DNA of 64,000 nt from Nocardia sp. SYP-A9097 (lineage in GTDB: Bacteria > Actinomycetota > Actinomycetes > Mycobacteriales > Mycobacteriaceae). Within the stretch, counting starts at the first letter, position 1, and every line of letters begins with the position of its first letter. Shown piece by piece: positions 1 to 8,629 of the stretch. The stretch covers positions 310,001-374,000 of the forward strand of contig NZ_WJIC01000002.1 of assembly GCF_009649815.1 (NCBI RefSeq). Direction: 5' to 3'. The notes below the pieces were generated by a model. The model did not search any database, had not been told where the DNA came from, and saw nothing but the letters and a program-made list of their open reading frames with translations. A program made the position numbers and the translations under genes.

Positions 1-1
1 C

Positions 2-670
2 ACGGTGCTGGACGACACCCGCAGCGGCCGAGCGGCATTGGAGTTTGCCGACGATCCCAAATTGATCAATGTGGCCGTCTCCCGCGCGATGCGATTATTC
101 GTCCTGGTCACCCACCCTTCCGAACTGCCGAAGAGCCGGCATCTGCGCGATCTGATCGGCTACATCCGATACCGGGATCCCGACAATGCCGTCGTCGACA
201 GCGATGTGGTGTCCATCTTCGACCTGCTGTACACCGACCGCGCGCGCCGGCAGCGCACACACCCGAAAATCGGTTGGGGGCGTACCGAATTCCCCTCGGA
301 GGACATCGCACTCACGATGCTGGAAGGGGTACTCACCGAGCCCGGCTACAGCCACCTGGCGATTCACCCCCAGGTTTCCCTGCAACATGTGTTCCCGCGC
401 GATCTCGCCCGCCTCGACGATCAACACCGCGAATTCATCCGGCGCCGAGCATCATTCGACTTCCTCCTCTACAACCGGATCACCAATACGAACATGTGCG
501 CCATCGAGGTGGACGGCTTCGCCGCCCATGAAGCGGACCCGGCGCAGCTCACCCGCGATGCGCTGAAAAACGAGATCTGCCACCGCTACGACTTCGAGCT
601 GCTGCGCTTGCGGACCACCGGAAGCAACGAAGCCGCGCGAGTGCGCCGTTTCCTCGACCGACTGCCCTGA
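2..670 (+). CDS. Superfamily I helicase-like protein, C-terminal part (partial)
   Basis: The gene enters from the left edge, so its start and ATPase core are missing. The visible part begins with a segment ending in NVAVSRAMRLFVLVTHP, which resembles the last helicase motif of UvrD/Dna2-like superfamily I enzymes (the VAxSRA block). The remaining 150 residues look like a DUF2726/restriction-endonuclease-like tail: the segment CAIEVDGFAAHEAD followed by a lysine and arginines near LKNEICHRYDF fits a PD-(D/E)XK-type nuclease fold. Family knowledge suggests a large helicase-nuclease used in DNA repair or defence. The substrate cannot be told from this fragment. It ends 124 bases before the next gene, which lies on the other strand. 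Confidence 0.6.
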   Translation, partial: TVLDDTRSGRAALEFADDPKLINVAVSRAMRLFVLVTHPSELPKSRHLRDLIGYIRYRDPDNAVVDSDVVSIFDLLYTDRARRQRTHPKIGWGRTEFPSEDIALTMLEGVLTEPGYSHLAIHPQVSLQHVFPRDLARLDDQHREFIRRRASFDFLLYNRITNTNMCAIEVDGFAAHEADPAQLTRDALKNEICHRYDFELLRLRTTGSNEAARVRRFLDRLP

Positions 671-794
671 ACGTGAGCCGATTCAAGGCCACCACAGTGA
701 CCGGCGGGGCAGGACGCACGCCGGCGCGGTGGGCCATCGACCACCGCGCCGACTTCGGTGCGTGAGCGCGACTGCTCGACGCTCATATGTCCGG

Positions 795-1523
795 CTATTT
801 CGCGTAATTGGTTGCCCCCCACCAATCTACGGAGATGACTGGTTCGTCGCCGATGACCCACGCATCGTGGCCGGAGGGCAGGGTGCTGACTTGGCCGGGG
901 CCTACTTCGAAGTTGGTGCCGTCGGCCATCAGTACGTGCATGTGGCCGGAGATTTGGTACTGGAAGTGGGAGGCTTCGCACCAGTCGGTGCCGACTATCG
1001 GCTTCACATGCAGGGACCAGCGCCAGCCGGGTTCGAGGGTGTAGCGGCCGATTGTGCTGCCGCCGATGTTGAGGAGTTCTACACGGCCGTGTTCGAAGGT
1101 GCGGACTTCGTCGGGTCGGGCGAAGTCTTTGCGTTCCGCGGCGGCACCCGTGGTGGTCTCGGTCAGTTCGTCCCAGGCTTGGACGCCGGATTGGTGGGCG
1201 ATGCGGCCGTCGCGGATGTCGAGGACGGCGACGTGGCGGACTTCGGTTCCGTCGGGGTATTCGCAGACTTCGGAGTAGGCGGCGCCGTCGGCGTCGAGGA
1301 CGAAATGGTCGACCATATGGGTCATGTCGCGGCCGCAGACGTCGTCCAGGTAGGCGCTGATTTCGTTGTGGCCGTGCAGGGTTCGGGGCCTGCTCGGCTG
1401 GGCTTCGTGGTCGACGATTTCTAATTCGGCGTCGTCGGTGTAGAAGCTCAGCAGGGTGGCCGCGTCACGCTCGGCGGTTGCCCGGCGGAAGGTGGCGGCA
1501 TCGAAAAGGGTGGGGGCACTCAT
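795..1523 (-). CDS. SnoaL-like/cupin two-domain protein
   Basis: The product has 242 residues. Residues 1-115 form a SnoaL-like (NTF2 fold) domain, with LLSFYTDDAELEIVDHE and the later HVAVLDIRDGRI typical of that superfamily. Residues 130-240 form a cupin-like barrel (RYTLEPGWRWSLHV, then GHMHVLMADG and a histidine-containing turn). The ATG at 1523 was chosen over a longer in-frame start 30 bases upstream because AAGGAG sits directly before it. It diverges from the SARP-type regulator across about 100 bases, so that regulator may control it. The activity is unknown: SnoaL folds include cyclases and steroid isomerases, but no catalytic residue can be assigned here. Confidence 0.75.
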   Translation of the reverse strand: MSAPTLFDAATFRRATAERDAATLLSFYTDDAELEIVDHEAQPSRPRTLHGHNEISAYLDDVCGRDMTHMVDHFVLDADGAAYSEVCEYPDGTEVRHVAVLDIRDGRIAHQSGVQAWDELTETTTGAAAERKDFARPDEVRTFEHGRVELLNIGGSTIGRYTLEPGWRWSLHVKPIVGTDWCEASHFQYQISGHMHVLMADGTNFEVGPGQVSTLPSGHDAWVIGDEPVISVDWWGATNYAK

Positions 1524-1584
1524 GACTTTCTCCTTGGGGACAGTGGGCCCCAAGCATCCGTCGCCGCCGTTAATTTGTCGTCAA

Positions 1585-1615
1585 ACCGCTGGTGGTGGCG
1601 GTTCCGTCCTAGACT
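1585..1615 (+). promoter_or_regulatory. Putative promoter and inverted repeat before the SARP gene
   Basis: ACCGC and GCGGT form an inverted repeat with an 8-base centre. TAGACT follows 7 bases later and ends 9 bases before the ATG of the regulator. It fits an actinobacterial -10 (TANNNT) giving a leaderless or very short-leader transcript. The inverted repeat could be an operator for autoregulation. Confidence 0.35.
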
Positions 1616-1624
1616 GTTGAGATC

Positions 1625-4600
1625 ATGCTGACGGTTCGCTTGATGGGCGAACTCGAGATCGAGAATGACGGTCGGCCGGTCGTGTTGCCGAACAGTCGAC
1701 GGGCGCGGTTGCTGCTGGCCTGGCTGGCTCTGCATCCGGGTCGTCATCCACGGTCCCGGCTGGCTGCCCTGCTGTGGCCCGATGTGCTCGATACCAGCGC
1801 CCGGGCCAATTTGCGCAGTGCGCTCTGGGCTTTGCGGGTCTCGCTCGGGGAGGCCGGGCCGGGGTATTTGATCACCGATCCCGAGGGTGTGGCGCTGGTG
1901 GGCAAGCCGCTCACCGTCGATGTCCGCGAGTTCGTTCGACTCGCCGGCGAGGGACAATCGGAGGCGGCGGTGGCGCTGTGCCGCGGCGAGTTGCTCGACG
2001 GATTCGACGACGAGTGGGTCTACCGGGAACGCGCCGAACATCAGCATCGGCTGGCGCTGGCGTTGCGCGCACAGACCCGGCAGGCCGAAGCACGGGGACG
2101 GGCGGATGCGGCATTGGTTGCCGCGCAACGACTTCTGGAACTCGAACCGTTTGACGAGGGCGCCTGCCGCGATGTCATGCGACTGCTGGCCGGGCGCGGC
2201 GAGACCAACGAGGCTTTGCAGGTCTACGCGAGTCTGGTGCGCCGGATGCGAGTGGAGTTGGATTGCGTCCCGGCACCGGAAACCAAAACGCTGGCGTCGA
2301 AATTGCGTGGACCGATACCGGTCAACGATTCCCGGCCGATCGAAACATCCACTGTCCGAACGCATCCCATGGTCGATAGATACTCCGAGCTTACCCGGCT
2401 GCGGGAATACTGGCACGAGGCCCGCAATGGACACGGGTCAGTGGTCGCGGTCGTCGGCGAGGGCGGCATCGGGAAGACCCGGCTGTGCGACGAATTGCAG
2501 TCGGACGCGGAACACGTTGGTGCGCTGGTGATTACGGCCGCAGCGGGTCCACTCGAGGTCGGTCGCCCTTTCGCACTGTGGTCGGAAGTGCTGGCCGAAT
2601 TGGTCGACGACACCGACGACGAATCCGCGCGACTGCTCTCGGTCTCCGAAAACGCCCGTCCCGCAGTCGATCCGCGGCTGGAGCGGTCACGCCTGTTCGA
2701 ATCGGTTGTCACTGTGATCGCCCGTGCCGCGCGCGTCAGACCGCTGCTGATCGTGCTCGACGACCTGCATCGAACCGATGTGTCCAGTCTCGAACTCGCC
2801 GTCCACGTCGGCCGCCGGGTCGCTCGTATGCCGGTGCTGCTGGTGCTCACCCGCCGCCGTCAGCCGTCGCGACCTGATGTGGAGGCCGCCTTGGGTGCGT
2901 TGCGGGCCTGCGGCGCGCTGCGGCTCGTGCTGGACCTCGCGCCGCTGTCCGATACCGGGATGCGCAATCTCATCCGATCGGTGGCGGAGCTGCCGCCCTC
3001 GACCGTCGAACAGATCACCGCCGCGGCGGGCGGCAGTCCGCTACTCGCGGTGGAGGCCGGGTTGGCCTGTGCGCGGGGCGCGGACATCATCGTCGGACTC
3101 ACCGAAGCCGTGCATGCCGCGTTGTATCGGCTCAGCCCGCCCGCGCGCAGACTCGTCGAACTGCTCGCGGTCGCGGGCCGGGAGATCGGGCGGGCGGAGC
3201 TGCTGGCAATGCGACTGCCCGAACCCGAACGCGCCGAGACCGAAGCGCTCGGCGCGGATCTGCTGCAGATCCGTGATGGTCTGCTCGGCTTTCGGCACGC
3301 ACTGCTCGCCGAAGCGGTGTACGGCGACCTCCGCGATCCATTGCGCGCTCAACTGCATGACGAATTCGCCGAGTTGCTGCGCCGTCGCGCCGGTCATCGG
3401 GACGGCGGCAGTCGAGCGGCCGAGATCGCCCACCATCTGCGCGCGGCCGGACGGGACGCGCTCGCGGTCGGCCAGCTGGTCCGCGCCGCCGCGGCCGCCC
3501 GAGCGGTGGCCGCGCTCCCCGAGGCGGTCGGGTTCCTGCACGAAGCCACCACCATCGACCCCTACGACCATGAATTGTTCATCGAGATCGCCGAGGTGCA
3601 GGCGTGGCGCGGACTCCTCGAGGAATCGGATGCGGCCTTCGCCCGCGCATTGGAATTGACCGCGCCCGATGACAATGGCGCGCTGATCTCGGCTTGGCTG
3701 CGCCGGGGTCGCTGGCTCCGCGGCGGTATCTGCCATCCCCGGGAATCGCGCCGATCCTATTGCAGCGCTTTGGATGTGCTCGACCGCGACTCCGTCGCCG
3801 ATCCGGCGGCACGGCTGGAGGCGCTCGCGGGACTGGCGTGGGCGGAAGCCGTCGCCGGCGATCCGGCACGCTGCAATGAACTGCTGCTGGAGCTCACACG
3901 GCTGCTCGGCAGAACCGTCCCCAGCGATCTACTCGTTCACGACATAGGCGTCGCTCGCGCACACGCTTTGCTGCGGGCGGGCCGGTTCGAAGACAGCTAC
4001 GCGCCCCTCATTGCCGCGGCTGCGGCGGCGGGCCGCTCCGGTCGACCGGAAATGGGTTACTCCTGTCTGATCAATGCCACCAGCGCCGCCGCCTGTGTCG
4101 GCGATTTCGACCGCGCCCTCGATTTCGCCGAGCGCTGCCTCGCCCTGGTGGAGCCCAATGGCCTACTGCGCCTGACGATTTACACCTACTCCGCGCGCGC
4201 TACCATCCTGCGCCGCCTCGGCCGGTTCGATGAGGCCGAGACCGCGTGTCGTCTCGAAGCCGACCTCGCCGACCGGATCGGCCGGCCCGACCTCGAAGGG
4301 CTGGCGTGCCACGATCGCGGGCTGCTCGCATTGGCTCGAAACGACCCCGTCCGAGCCGCCGCCCATCTGGCCCGAGCGCTCGAGCTGCACGCCCCGGTCA
4401 GCCGGCCCCACACCCGTCTCTGGCGAGCCGAAGCCCTAACCCTCGCAACCCGTTTCGATGATGCGGCGGACGAACTCTCGGCAACCGCCGAAGAGCCGAT
4501 AACCCCCGGAGACTTCCCCGATATGCTGCAGGCCCGGGTCGACCGCATTCACGGCCTCATCGCTACGGCCGACGGCAATTACCCCCGCGCGCACACCCAC

Positions 4601-4798
4601 CTCACCGCCGCCCTGTCCGCCTGGCAACGCCAAGCCGGAACCGATGAAGCGGGCCAACGATATTCGGCGACGATCATCGATCTGGGCCGCCCTCCTCTGA
4701 GCTCGCTACCCGACCCGCAACACGAATGTGCCGCCATCACAACCGATCTCGCGGCAATCGGAGCATCCCGGGGCCGATCGTCCGAGGATGCTTCCTAA
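1625..4798 (+). CDS. SARP/AfsR-like large ATPase transcriptional regulator
   Basis: The product has 1057 residues. Residues 1-95 form an OmpR/SARP winged helix (SRRARLLLAWLALHPG, then SRLAALLWPD). Residues 100-245 form the bacterial transcriptional activation domain, ending LVRRMRVELDCVPAPET. An AAA ATPase follows, with Walker A GEGGIGKTRL near residue 280 and Walker B LLIVLDDLH near 378. The rest is helical and TPR-like, with no LuxR helix-turn-helix at the end. This is the layout of large SARP regulators that activate specialised or lipid metabolism by binding short direct repeats spaced by one helical turn. Such repeats occur at 6218-6258, before a nearby hydrolase. The divergent SnoaL/cupin gene is another possible target. 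Confidence 0.85.
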   Translation: MLTVRLMGELEIENDGRPVVLPNSRRARLLLAWLALHPGRHPRSRLAALLWPDVLDTSARANLRSALWALRVSLGEAGPGYLITDPEGVALVGKPLTVDVREFVRLAGEGQSEAAVALCRGELLDGFDDEWVYRERAEHQHRLALALRAQTRQAEARGRADAALVAAQRLLELEPFDEGACRDVMRLLAGRGETNEALQVYASLVRRMRVELDCVPAPETKTLASKLRGPIPVNDSRPIETSTVRTHPMVDRYSELTRLREYWHEARNGHGSVVAVVGEGGIGKTRLCDELQSDAEHVGALVITAAAGPLEVGRPFALWSEVLAELVDDTDDESARLLSVSENARPAVDPRLERSRLFESVVTVIARAARVRPLLIVLDDLHRTDVSSLELAVHVGRRVARMPVLLVLTRRRQPSRPDVEAALGALRACGALRLVLDLAPLSDTGMRNLIRSVAELPPSTVEQITAAAGGSPLLAVEAGLACARGADIIVGLTEAVHAALYRLSPPARRLVELLAVAGREIGRAELLAMRLPEPERAETEALGADLLQIRDGLLGFRHALLAEAVYGDLRDPLRAQLHDEFAELLRRRAGHRDGGSRAAEIAHHLRAAGRDALAVGQLVRAAAAARAVAALPEAVGFLHEATTIDPYDHELFIEIAEVQAWRGLLEESDAAFARALELTAPDDNGALISAWLRRGRWLRGGICHPRESRRSYCSALDVLDRDSVADPAARLEALAGLAWAEAVAGDPARCNELLLELTRLLGRTVPSDLLVHDIGVARAHALLRAGRFEDSYAPLIAAAAAAGRSGRPEMGYSCLINATSAAACVGDFDRALDFAERCLALVEPNGLLRLTIYTYSARATILRRLGRFDEAETACRLEADLADRIGRPDLEGLACHDRGLLALARNDPVRAAAHLARALELHAPVSRPHTRLWRAEALTLATRFDDAADELSATAEEPITPGDFPDMLQARVDRIHGLIATADGNYPRAHTHLTAALSAWQRQAGTDEAGQRYSATIIDLGRPPLSSLPDPQHECAAITTDLAAIGASRGRSSEDAS

Positions 4799-4803
4799 TT
4801 ACG

Positions 4804-4917
4804 TCACGAGGCGGCGGGTTCGAGGGTTCCGGTGTGGAGTTCCCCGAACCGGACACCGTCCTGCTCATAGGTCCAGAAGGCGTGCACGGTGAGCTTCATG
4901 ACGTGGGTGATCGACAT
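4804..4917 (-). CDS. Possible small protein of 37 residues
   Basis: A short reading frame lies in an otherwise empty 347-base gap. It starts MSITHVMKLTVHAFWTYEQ and has a GGAG ribosome-binding site 9 bases before the ATG. Nearly all codons end in G or C, as in the real genes around it. I do not recognise the product, and it has no signal peptide or transmembrane segment. It could also be the conserved end of a degraded gene. The remaining gap up to the alcohol dehydrogenase shows nothing I can support. Confidence 0.3.
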   Translation of the reverse strand: MSITHVMKLTVHAFWTYEQDGVRFGELHTGTLEPAAS

Positions 4918-5145
4918 GCCCGATGTCTCCGCCTTTCGCGATGCGATCCGGGGACGCGCCACTCCTTGGTGGAGTTATCAGGTTTGCCGCGATCTTCAAC
5001 GGTAACGTCGATCGGTAGCTGAGAATTATCTCGTTTTGTCCGGAATCTCCACACGACGAGGCAACCCCGCAGGTCACCGAGTACGAATACGCGCGGTCCC
5101 GACCGGCAACACCCGATAGCAGTCCGAGACGACAGGAGGACGCTC

Positions 5146-6183
5146 ATGCGGGCGACCTACATGTACGGCCCCGGCGACGTTCGCGTCATCGACGTTCCCG
5201 ATCCCGCCATCCGGAACTCCACCGACGCGCTGGTGCGGGTGGTTCGCACCTGCGTCTGCGGGTCGGATCTGCACCCGTATCACTCGATGCGGCCGAATCC
5301 GGCGGGCGATTCGATGGGGCATGAATTCATCGGCGTCGTCGAGGACATCGGCGACGACGTGCGCACCGTGAAGAAGGGTGATCTGGTGATCGCCCCGTTC
5401 GCCTGGTCGGATGGCACCTGCGATTTCTGCCGGGAGGGTCTGCAGACCTCGTGCCGGCACGGCGACTTCTGGAACGCGGGCGATGTGGGCGGCGGGCAGG
5501 CCGAGGCCGTGCGGGTTCCGCTGGCGGATGGCACGCTGGTTTCCGTTGCGGTGGAAGAGGATTCGGCACTGCTGCCGGCGCTGCTGACATTATCCGATGT
5601 GTATGGCACTGGATACCACGCCGCGGTCAAGGGCCGAGTCGACGGGCACACCACGGTTACCGTGATCGGTGACGGTGCTGTCGGTCTGCTGGCAGTGCTA
5701 TCGGCGAAACAGCTTGGCGCGCAACAGATCATCCTCATGGGTCGGCATAAGGATCGGACCGATCTGGGCCGGAAGTTCGGTGCCACCGAGGTGGTGGCCG
5801 AGCGTGGCGAAGAGGGTATCGCCGCTGTCCGTGAGCTGACTCGCGGTGATGGCACCCATGTGGTCATCGAGGCCGTGGGGCATATGCCCGCGTACACGCA
5901 GGCGCTGGGCATCGTGCGTCCCGGCGGTGTGATCAGCCGGGTCGGCGTGCCCCAATATGCCGATGGGCCAATAGGTTTCACCACCCTCTTCGGCCCGAAC
6001 ATCACCCTCACCGGCGGCCCCGCACCGGTCCGCGCCTATATCGACATCCTGCTGCCGGGCGTCCTCGACGGCAGTGTCGACCCCGGCAAGGTATTCGACC
6101 GTGAGATCGGCTTGGAAGCCATCCCGGACGGTTACCGGGCCATGGACAATCGCGAAGCCCTCAAAGTCCTCGTTCGCCCCTGA
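5146..6183 (+). CDS. Zinc-dependent alcohol dehydrogenase (MDR family)
   Basis: The 345-residue product is a medium-chain dehydrogenase/reductase that oxidises alcohols with NAD(P). The catalytic zinc ligands are visible as C38 (CVCGSDLH) and H59-E60 (GHEF). The structural zinc lobe is incomplete: DGTCDFCREGLQTSC has three cysteines, and the usual first one is absent. The Rossmann motif reads VTVIGDGAVGLLAV. AGGAGG 7 bases before the ATG fixes the start. Similar actinobacterial proteins are annotated as formaldehyde or threonine dehydrogenase-like enzymes, and the substrate cannot be read here. The following hydrolase is on the same strand but has its own regulatory repeats, so an operon is unlikely. 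Confidence 0.85.
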   Translation: MRATYMYGPGDVRVIDVPDPAIRNSTDALVRVVRTCVCGSDLHPYHSMRPNPAGDSMGHEFIGVVEDIGDDVRTVKKGDLVIAPFAWSDGTCDFCREGLQTSCRHGDFWNAGDVGGGQAEAVRVPLADGTLVSVAVEEDSALLPALLTLSDVYGTGYHAAVKGRVDGHTTVTVIGDGAVGLLAVLSAKQLGAQQIILMGRHKDRTDLGRKFGATEVVAERGEEGIAAVRELTRGDGTHVVIEAVGHMPAYTQALGIVRPGGVISRVGVPQYADGPIGFTTLFGPNITLTGGPAPVRAYIDILLPGVLDGSVDPGKVFDREIGLEAIPDGYRAMDNREALKVLVRP

Positions 6184-6217
6184 CCGTCGATGGTCTGATG
6201 TAGCAGCGCATTTCGTA

Positions 6218-6258
6218 TCAGGTGGCGTGTCAGGTCGGCGTCAGGTCGGTATCAGGCG
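6218..6258 (+). promoter_or_regulatory. Four direct TCAGG repeats, SARP-type binding site
   Basis: TCAGG starts at 6218, 6230, 6241 and 6252, a period of 12, 11 and 11 bases. The last three continue as TCGGCG, TCGGTA and CGGGCT. Heptamer direct repeats with 11-base spacing just upstream of a -10 region are the known recognition mode of SARP activators (ActII-ORF4, DnrI, AfsR). The array ends about 20 bases before the ATG of the hydrolase. A SARP-type regulator is encoded in the same window. Confidence 0.55.
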
Positions 6259-6278
6259 GGCTGGCCAAAGTACTGCAC

Positions 6279-7070
6279 ATGAACAACGCAGCGATCAACT
6301 CGAAGAGCTCGACCTGGACCGGCATGGTGGAGGTCGATGACACCGCCCTGGCAGTCACCGATACCGGCGGGAACGGCACGCCCATCGTCTACCTGAATGG
6401 CGCTTACGCCGACCAGAAGCATTGGCGGCGAGTGATTTCCGAGCTCGGCCCCGGTTACCGGCACATCACCTTCGATGAGCGGGCTCGCGGCAAGTCCGAG
6501 CAGTCGGCGGACTACTCCATGGAGGCGTCCATGCGCGATATCGATGCCGTCCTCGCGGCCCGAGGTGTGGAGCAGCCGATTCTCGTGGGCTGGTCGTACG
6601 GCGGGATCGCGTCCTGGCAGTGGGCCGACCGGAACCCGGACCGGCTCGCCGGATTGGTTACGGTGGATGCCGCGCCGTTCGGCTTGACCGGCGAAGAGGG
6701 TCGGGAACGAATCCGAAAGCTGTTCCACCGCATGCGATTTGCCCTGCCGTTGGCGCGTCCGTTCGGTATGGCCGCGCGGATGAGCGCCGCACAGCACGCC
6801 GAGGTCGGCATCGACGCCAATGAGTACGCCGCGGCCAGCGTGCCGGTGTTGAGCCGCCTGACCTGCCCGACCCGGTTCGTGCTGGCCACCGGCGACAGCC
6901 TCGGGAGTGAGAAGGGCGAGATGGAGCAGGTGCGGACCTCGCTCGATCCGGTGCTCGCCGCCAACCCGAACGTGACGATCAGCGCGAAAGTCGCGAGCAA
7001 TCACTCACACATTCTGCGCAAGGATTTCCGCGCCGTCGCCGCGGCTGTTCGCGAGATCGCGGCCATCTGA
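6279..7070 (+). CDS. Alpha/beta hydrolase
   Basis: The product has 263 residues in the alpha/beta-hydrolase fold. The nucleophile elbow is GWSYGG (S106), and a histidine sits near the C-terminus in NHSHILRKD. The oxyanion region reads YLNGAY instead of the usual HG motif. The ATG was chosen because it follows the direct-repeat site closely with no Shine-Dalgarno sequence, consistent with a leaderless message. An earlier GTG in frame would run back through the repeats, and a later ATG lies 45 bases downstream. The substrate is unknown. The position of the SARP-like repeats predicts activation by a SARP, perhaps the one encoded at 1625-4798. Confidence 0.8.
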   Translation: MNNAAINSKSSTWTGMVEVDDTALAVTDTGGNGTPIVYLNGAYADQKHWRRVISELGPGYRHITFDERARGKSEQSADYSMEASMRDIDAVLAARGVEQPILVGWSYGGIASWQWADRNPDRLAGLVTVDAAPFGLTGEEGRERIRKLFHRMRFALPLARPFGMAARMSAAQHAEVGIDANEYAAASVPVLSRLTCPTRFVLATGDSLGSEKGEMEQVRTSLDPVLAANPNVTISAKVASNHSHILRKDFRAVAAAVREIAAI

Positions 7071-7083
7071 TCTTTGCGCGACC

Positions 7084-7107
7084 GCAAGGGCTGAACCTCA
7101 CCCTTGC
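7084..7107 (+). terminator. Stem-loop after the hydrolase
   Basis: GCAAGGG and CCCTTGC form a 7-base-pair stem around a 10-base loop, 13 bases after the hydrolase stop. No T-run follows, so it may be a weak terminator or an operator for the next gene. Confidence 0.4.
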
Positions 7108-7130
7108 ATATACGTATACTTCTACTTATA
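7108..7130 (+). promoter_or_regulatory. AT-rich palindromic element before the DUF4097 gene
   Basis: An AT-rich patch in GC-rich DNA contains the perfect palindrome TATACGTATA (7109-7118) followed by ACTTCTACTTATAG. It is a plausible promoter or operator for the downstream gene, whose start is about 75 bases away. Confidence 0.35.
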
Positions 7131-7203
7131 GTTGGATCATCGGCCCGAACCTCCCAGGTCAGCGCCAGTCCCCCACTCGATTCATGCCCTCGAGGAGATA
7201 GCC

Positions 7204-7842
7204 ATGCCCACTTTCGCGACCCCGCAACCGATCGACATCACCGTCGACGTGCCCTCCGGCGAGGTCAAGGTGATCGCCGCAGACCGCACCGACACCATCG
7301 TCCAGGTCCGCCCCGCCGACGCGTCCAAAAAGGAGGATGTGCGCCTCGCCCAGCAGGTCCAGGTGAGCTTCGCAGCAGGCAGCCTGACCGTGACGACCCC
7401 GAAGAGTTGGCGGACCTACTCCCCGTTCAGTGGCAACCCGGCGATCGAGGTAATCATCGAGGTGCCCACCGGTTCCCAGCTGAAAGCCTCCGCCGGCATG
7501 GGCCGCCTACTGAGCTTCGGCGAACTGGGTGACTGCGTCCTGAACATCGCCGCCGGAGACATCTCGGTCGAACGCACAACCGGTTCGGTAACCGCGAAAA
7601 CCTCCAAGGGCGATATCCGCATCGGCGAAGCCACCCGCGGCGAAATGCGCCTCGAAACCTCCATGGGCGAACTGGAAGTGGGCATCAGCCCCAACAGCGC
7701 AGCCCAACTCGACTCCAACACCCAACACGGCAACGTCCAAAACCTACTCCACCCAATCGCCCCCACCACCAAGGACACAGTCCACGTCCACGCCCGAAAC
7801 TCCTACGGCAACATAATCATTCACCACGTCACCGCCGCCTAG
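7204..7842 (+). CDS. DUF4097-family beta-helix protein
   Basis: The 212-residue product has no signal peptide. It is built of repeated short beta strands with GDISV, GDIRIG, GELEVG and GNIIIH turns, the pattern of the DUF4097 putative adhesin or beta-solenoid family. The ATG has GAGGAGATA before it; the frame is open further upstream, but that part lacks coding character. In actinobacteria such genes often accompany a small DNA-binding regulator, and none is adjacent here. The biochemical role is unknown. Codon use is typical of the region, with an unusually long run of CC-ending codons towards the C-terminus. Confidence 0.75.
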   Translation: MPTFATPQPIDITVDVPSGEVKVIAADRTDTIVQVRPADASKKEDVRLAQQVQVSFAAGSLTVTTPKSWRTYSPFSGNPAIEVIIEVPTGSQLKASAGMGRLLSFGELGDCVLNIAAGDISVERTTGSVTAKTSKGDIRIGEATRGEMRLETSMGELEVGISPNSAAQLDSNTQHGNVQNLLHPIAPTTKDTVHVHARNSYGNIIIHHVTAA

Positions 7843-7873
7843 GCGCAACGGAATTCCACACCCGACCCGACCG

Positions 7874-8323
7874 TCAGCCGAACTCGCCGTCCCGCAACGC
7901 GGATGCAAACGCATCCCAATCACCTGCGGCGAAAACGAGCGGGCGGTCATCGGGTCGCTTGGAATCGCGCACGCCCACCAACCCATCCGCGAGGAACGCT
8001 TCCTCCAAGACATCGCTGCTCGGTCCGCCTTCGAGATACACCACCGGCGGTTCGACGGGACGGTTCTTGGAATCGACCCCGAATTCGAGAATCACGAACT
8101 GCCCGTGCAGGATTCCCCAGGCCATACCGGCGCGATAGGGGTTGATTCGCACTGTCGCGTTCGGCAATTTGCTGAGCTCGGCGAGATGCCGAAGCTGTGC
8201 CGCCATGATCGCGCGTCCGCCGATCATTCGATGTAGCGCGGACTCGTGCAGCAGTACGGCCCCGGCAGCCTGGCTCACGCTCCACTGCTGGACGCACTTC
8301 TGCCCGGCACCGAGGTAAACCAT
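7874..8323 (-). pseudogene. Remnant: DUF5753 regulator fragment fused to a DUF397 tail
   Basis: The reading frame joins parts of two proteins that are normally encoded side by side. HESALHRMIGGRAIMAAQL and PNATVRINPYRAGM belong to DUF5753, the sensor half of XRE (Scr1-type) regulators. The last 35 residues, GLVGVRDSKRPDD and then FAAGDWDAFASALRDGEFG, are the DUF397 small-protein ending. The helix-turn-helix half, the end of DUF5753 and the start of DUF397 are missing. The first 20 codons do not resemble the family, so the truncation point is near 8275. I read this as the product of an internal deletion plus loss of the 5-prime half. Confidence 0.65.
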
Positions 8324-8383
8324 TGGGACGCAGCGCTATTCGCGGTCCTGATCCGCGGCATCGCCCTCGAGGGGAGGGCGTGA
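8237..8383 (+). pseudogene. Possible C-terminal gene fragment
   Basis: A start-less frame encodes APLLDALLPGTEVNHWDAA and continues LFAVLIRGIALEGRA before a stop. It reads like a real protein end and partly overlaps the regulator remnant on the other strand. It has no start codon or ribosome-binding site and is probably debris from recombination. Confidence 0.25.
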
Positions 8384-8386
8384 ATC

Positions 8387-8515
8387 ATGCTCACCACGCC
8401 GTGCCTACTCTCCGCCATTCCTGCAGCCGCGCTCGGCTTCCGTACAGGCGTCTGGTGGCGAACAGCGACCACCTACGGCCACCACGCCATCCGCCGCCCG
8501 ATGACCTACGCATGA
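8387..8515 (+). CDS. Possible small protein of 42 residues
   Basis: The ATG lies 3 bases after the stop of the preceding fragment, with GAGGGGAGG about 10 bases upstream. The product starts MLTTPCLLSAIPAAALGF, hydrophobic at first and then polar with several histidines. It may be a tiny membrane-associated protein or the first part of a truncated gene. I do not recognise it. Confidence 0.3.
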   Translation: MLTTPCLLSAIPAAALGFRTGVWWRTATTYGHHAIRRPMTYA

Positions 8516-8542
8516 CGTGGCAATCCGGTCCGCCCGGATCAA

Positions 8543-8593
8543 CCAGAAACTGATGGCGCGGATTCGGCGGTGCTTGTCGCCATCAGTTCCTGG
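8543..8593. terminator. Long inverted repeat, terminator-like
   Basis: The arms CCAGAAACTGATGGCG and CGCCATCAGTTCCTGG pair with one mismatch around a 19-base loop. The element lies between the 42-residue frame and the DHFR-like pseudogene and could serve as a bidirectional terminator. Confidence 0.4.
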
Positions 8594-8629
8594 TCGAGAT
8601 ATGTTCGGGCCGTTGGTCTTTCGGTGAGG

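Noticed and set aside
4970..4985. A SARP site upstream of the alcohol dehydrogenase
   Set aside because: Only one TCAGG copy is present, without periodic repeats.
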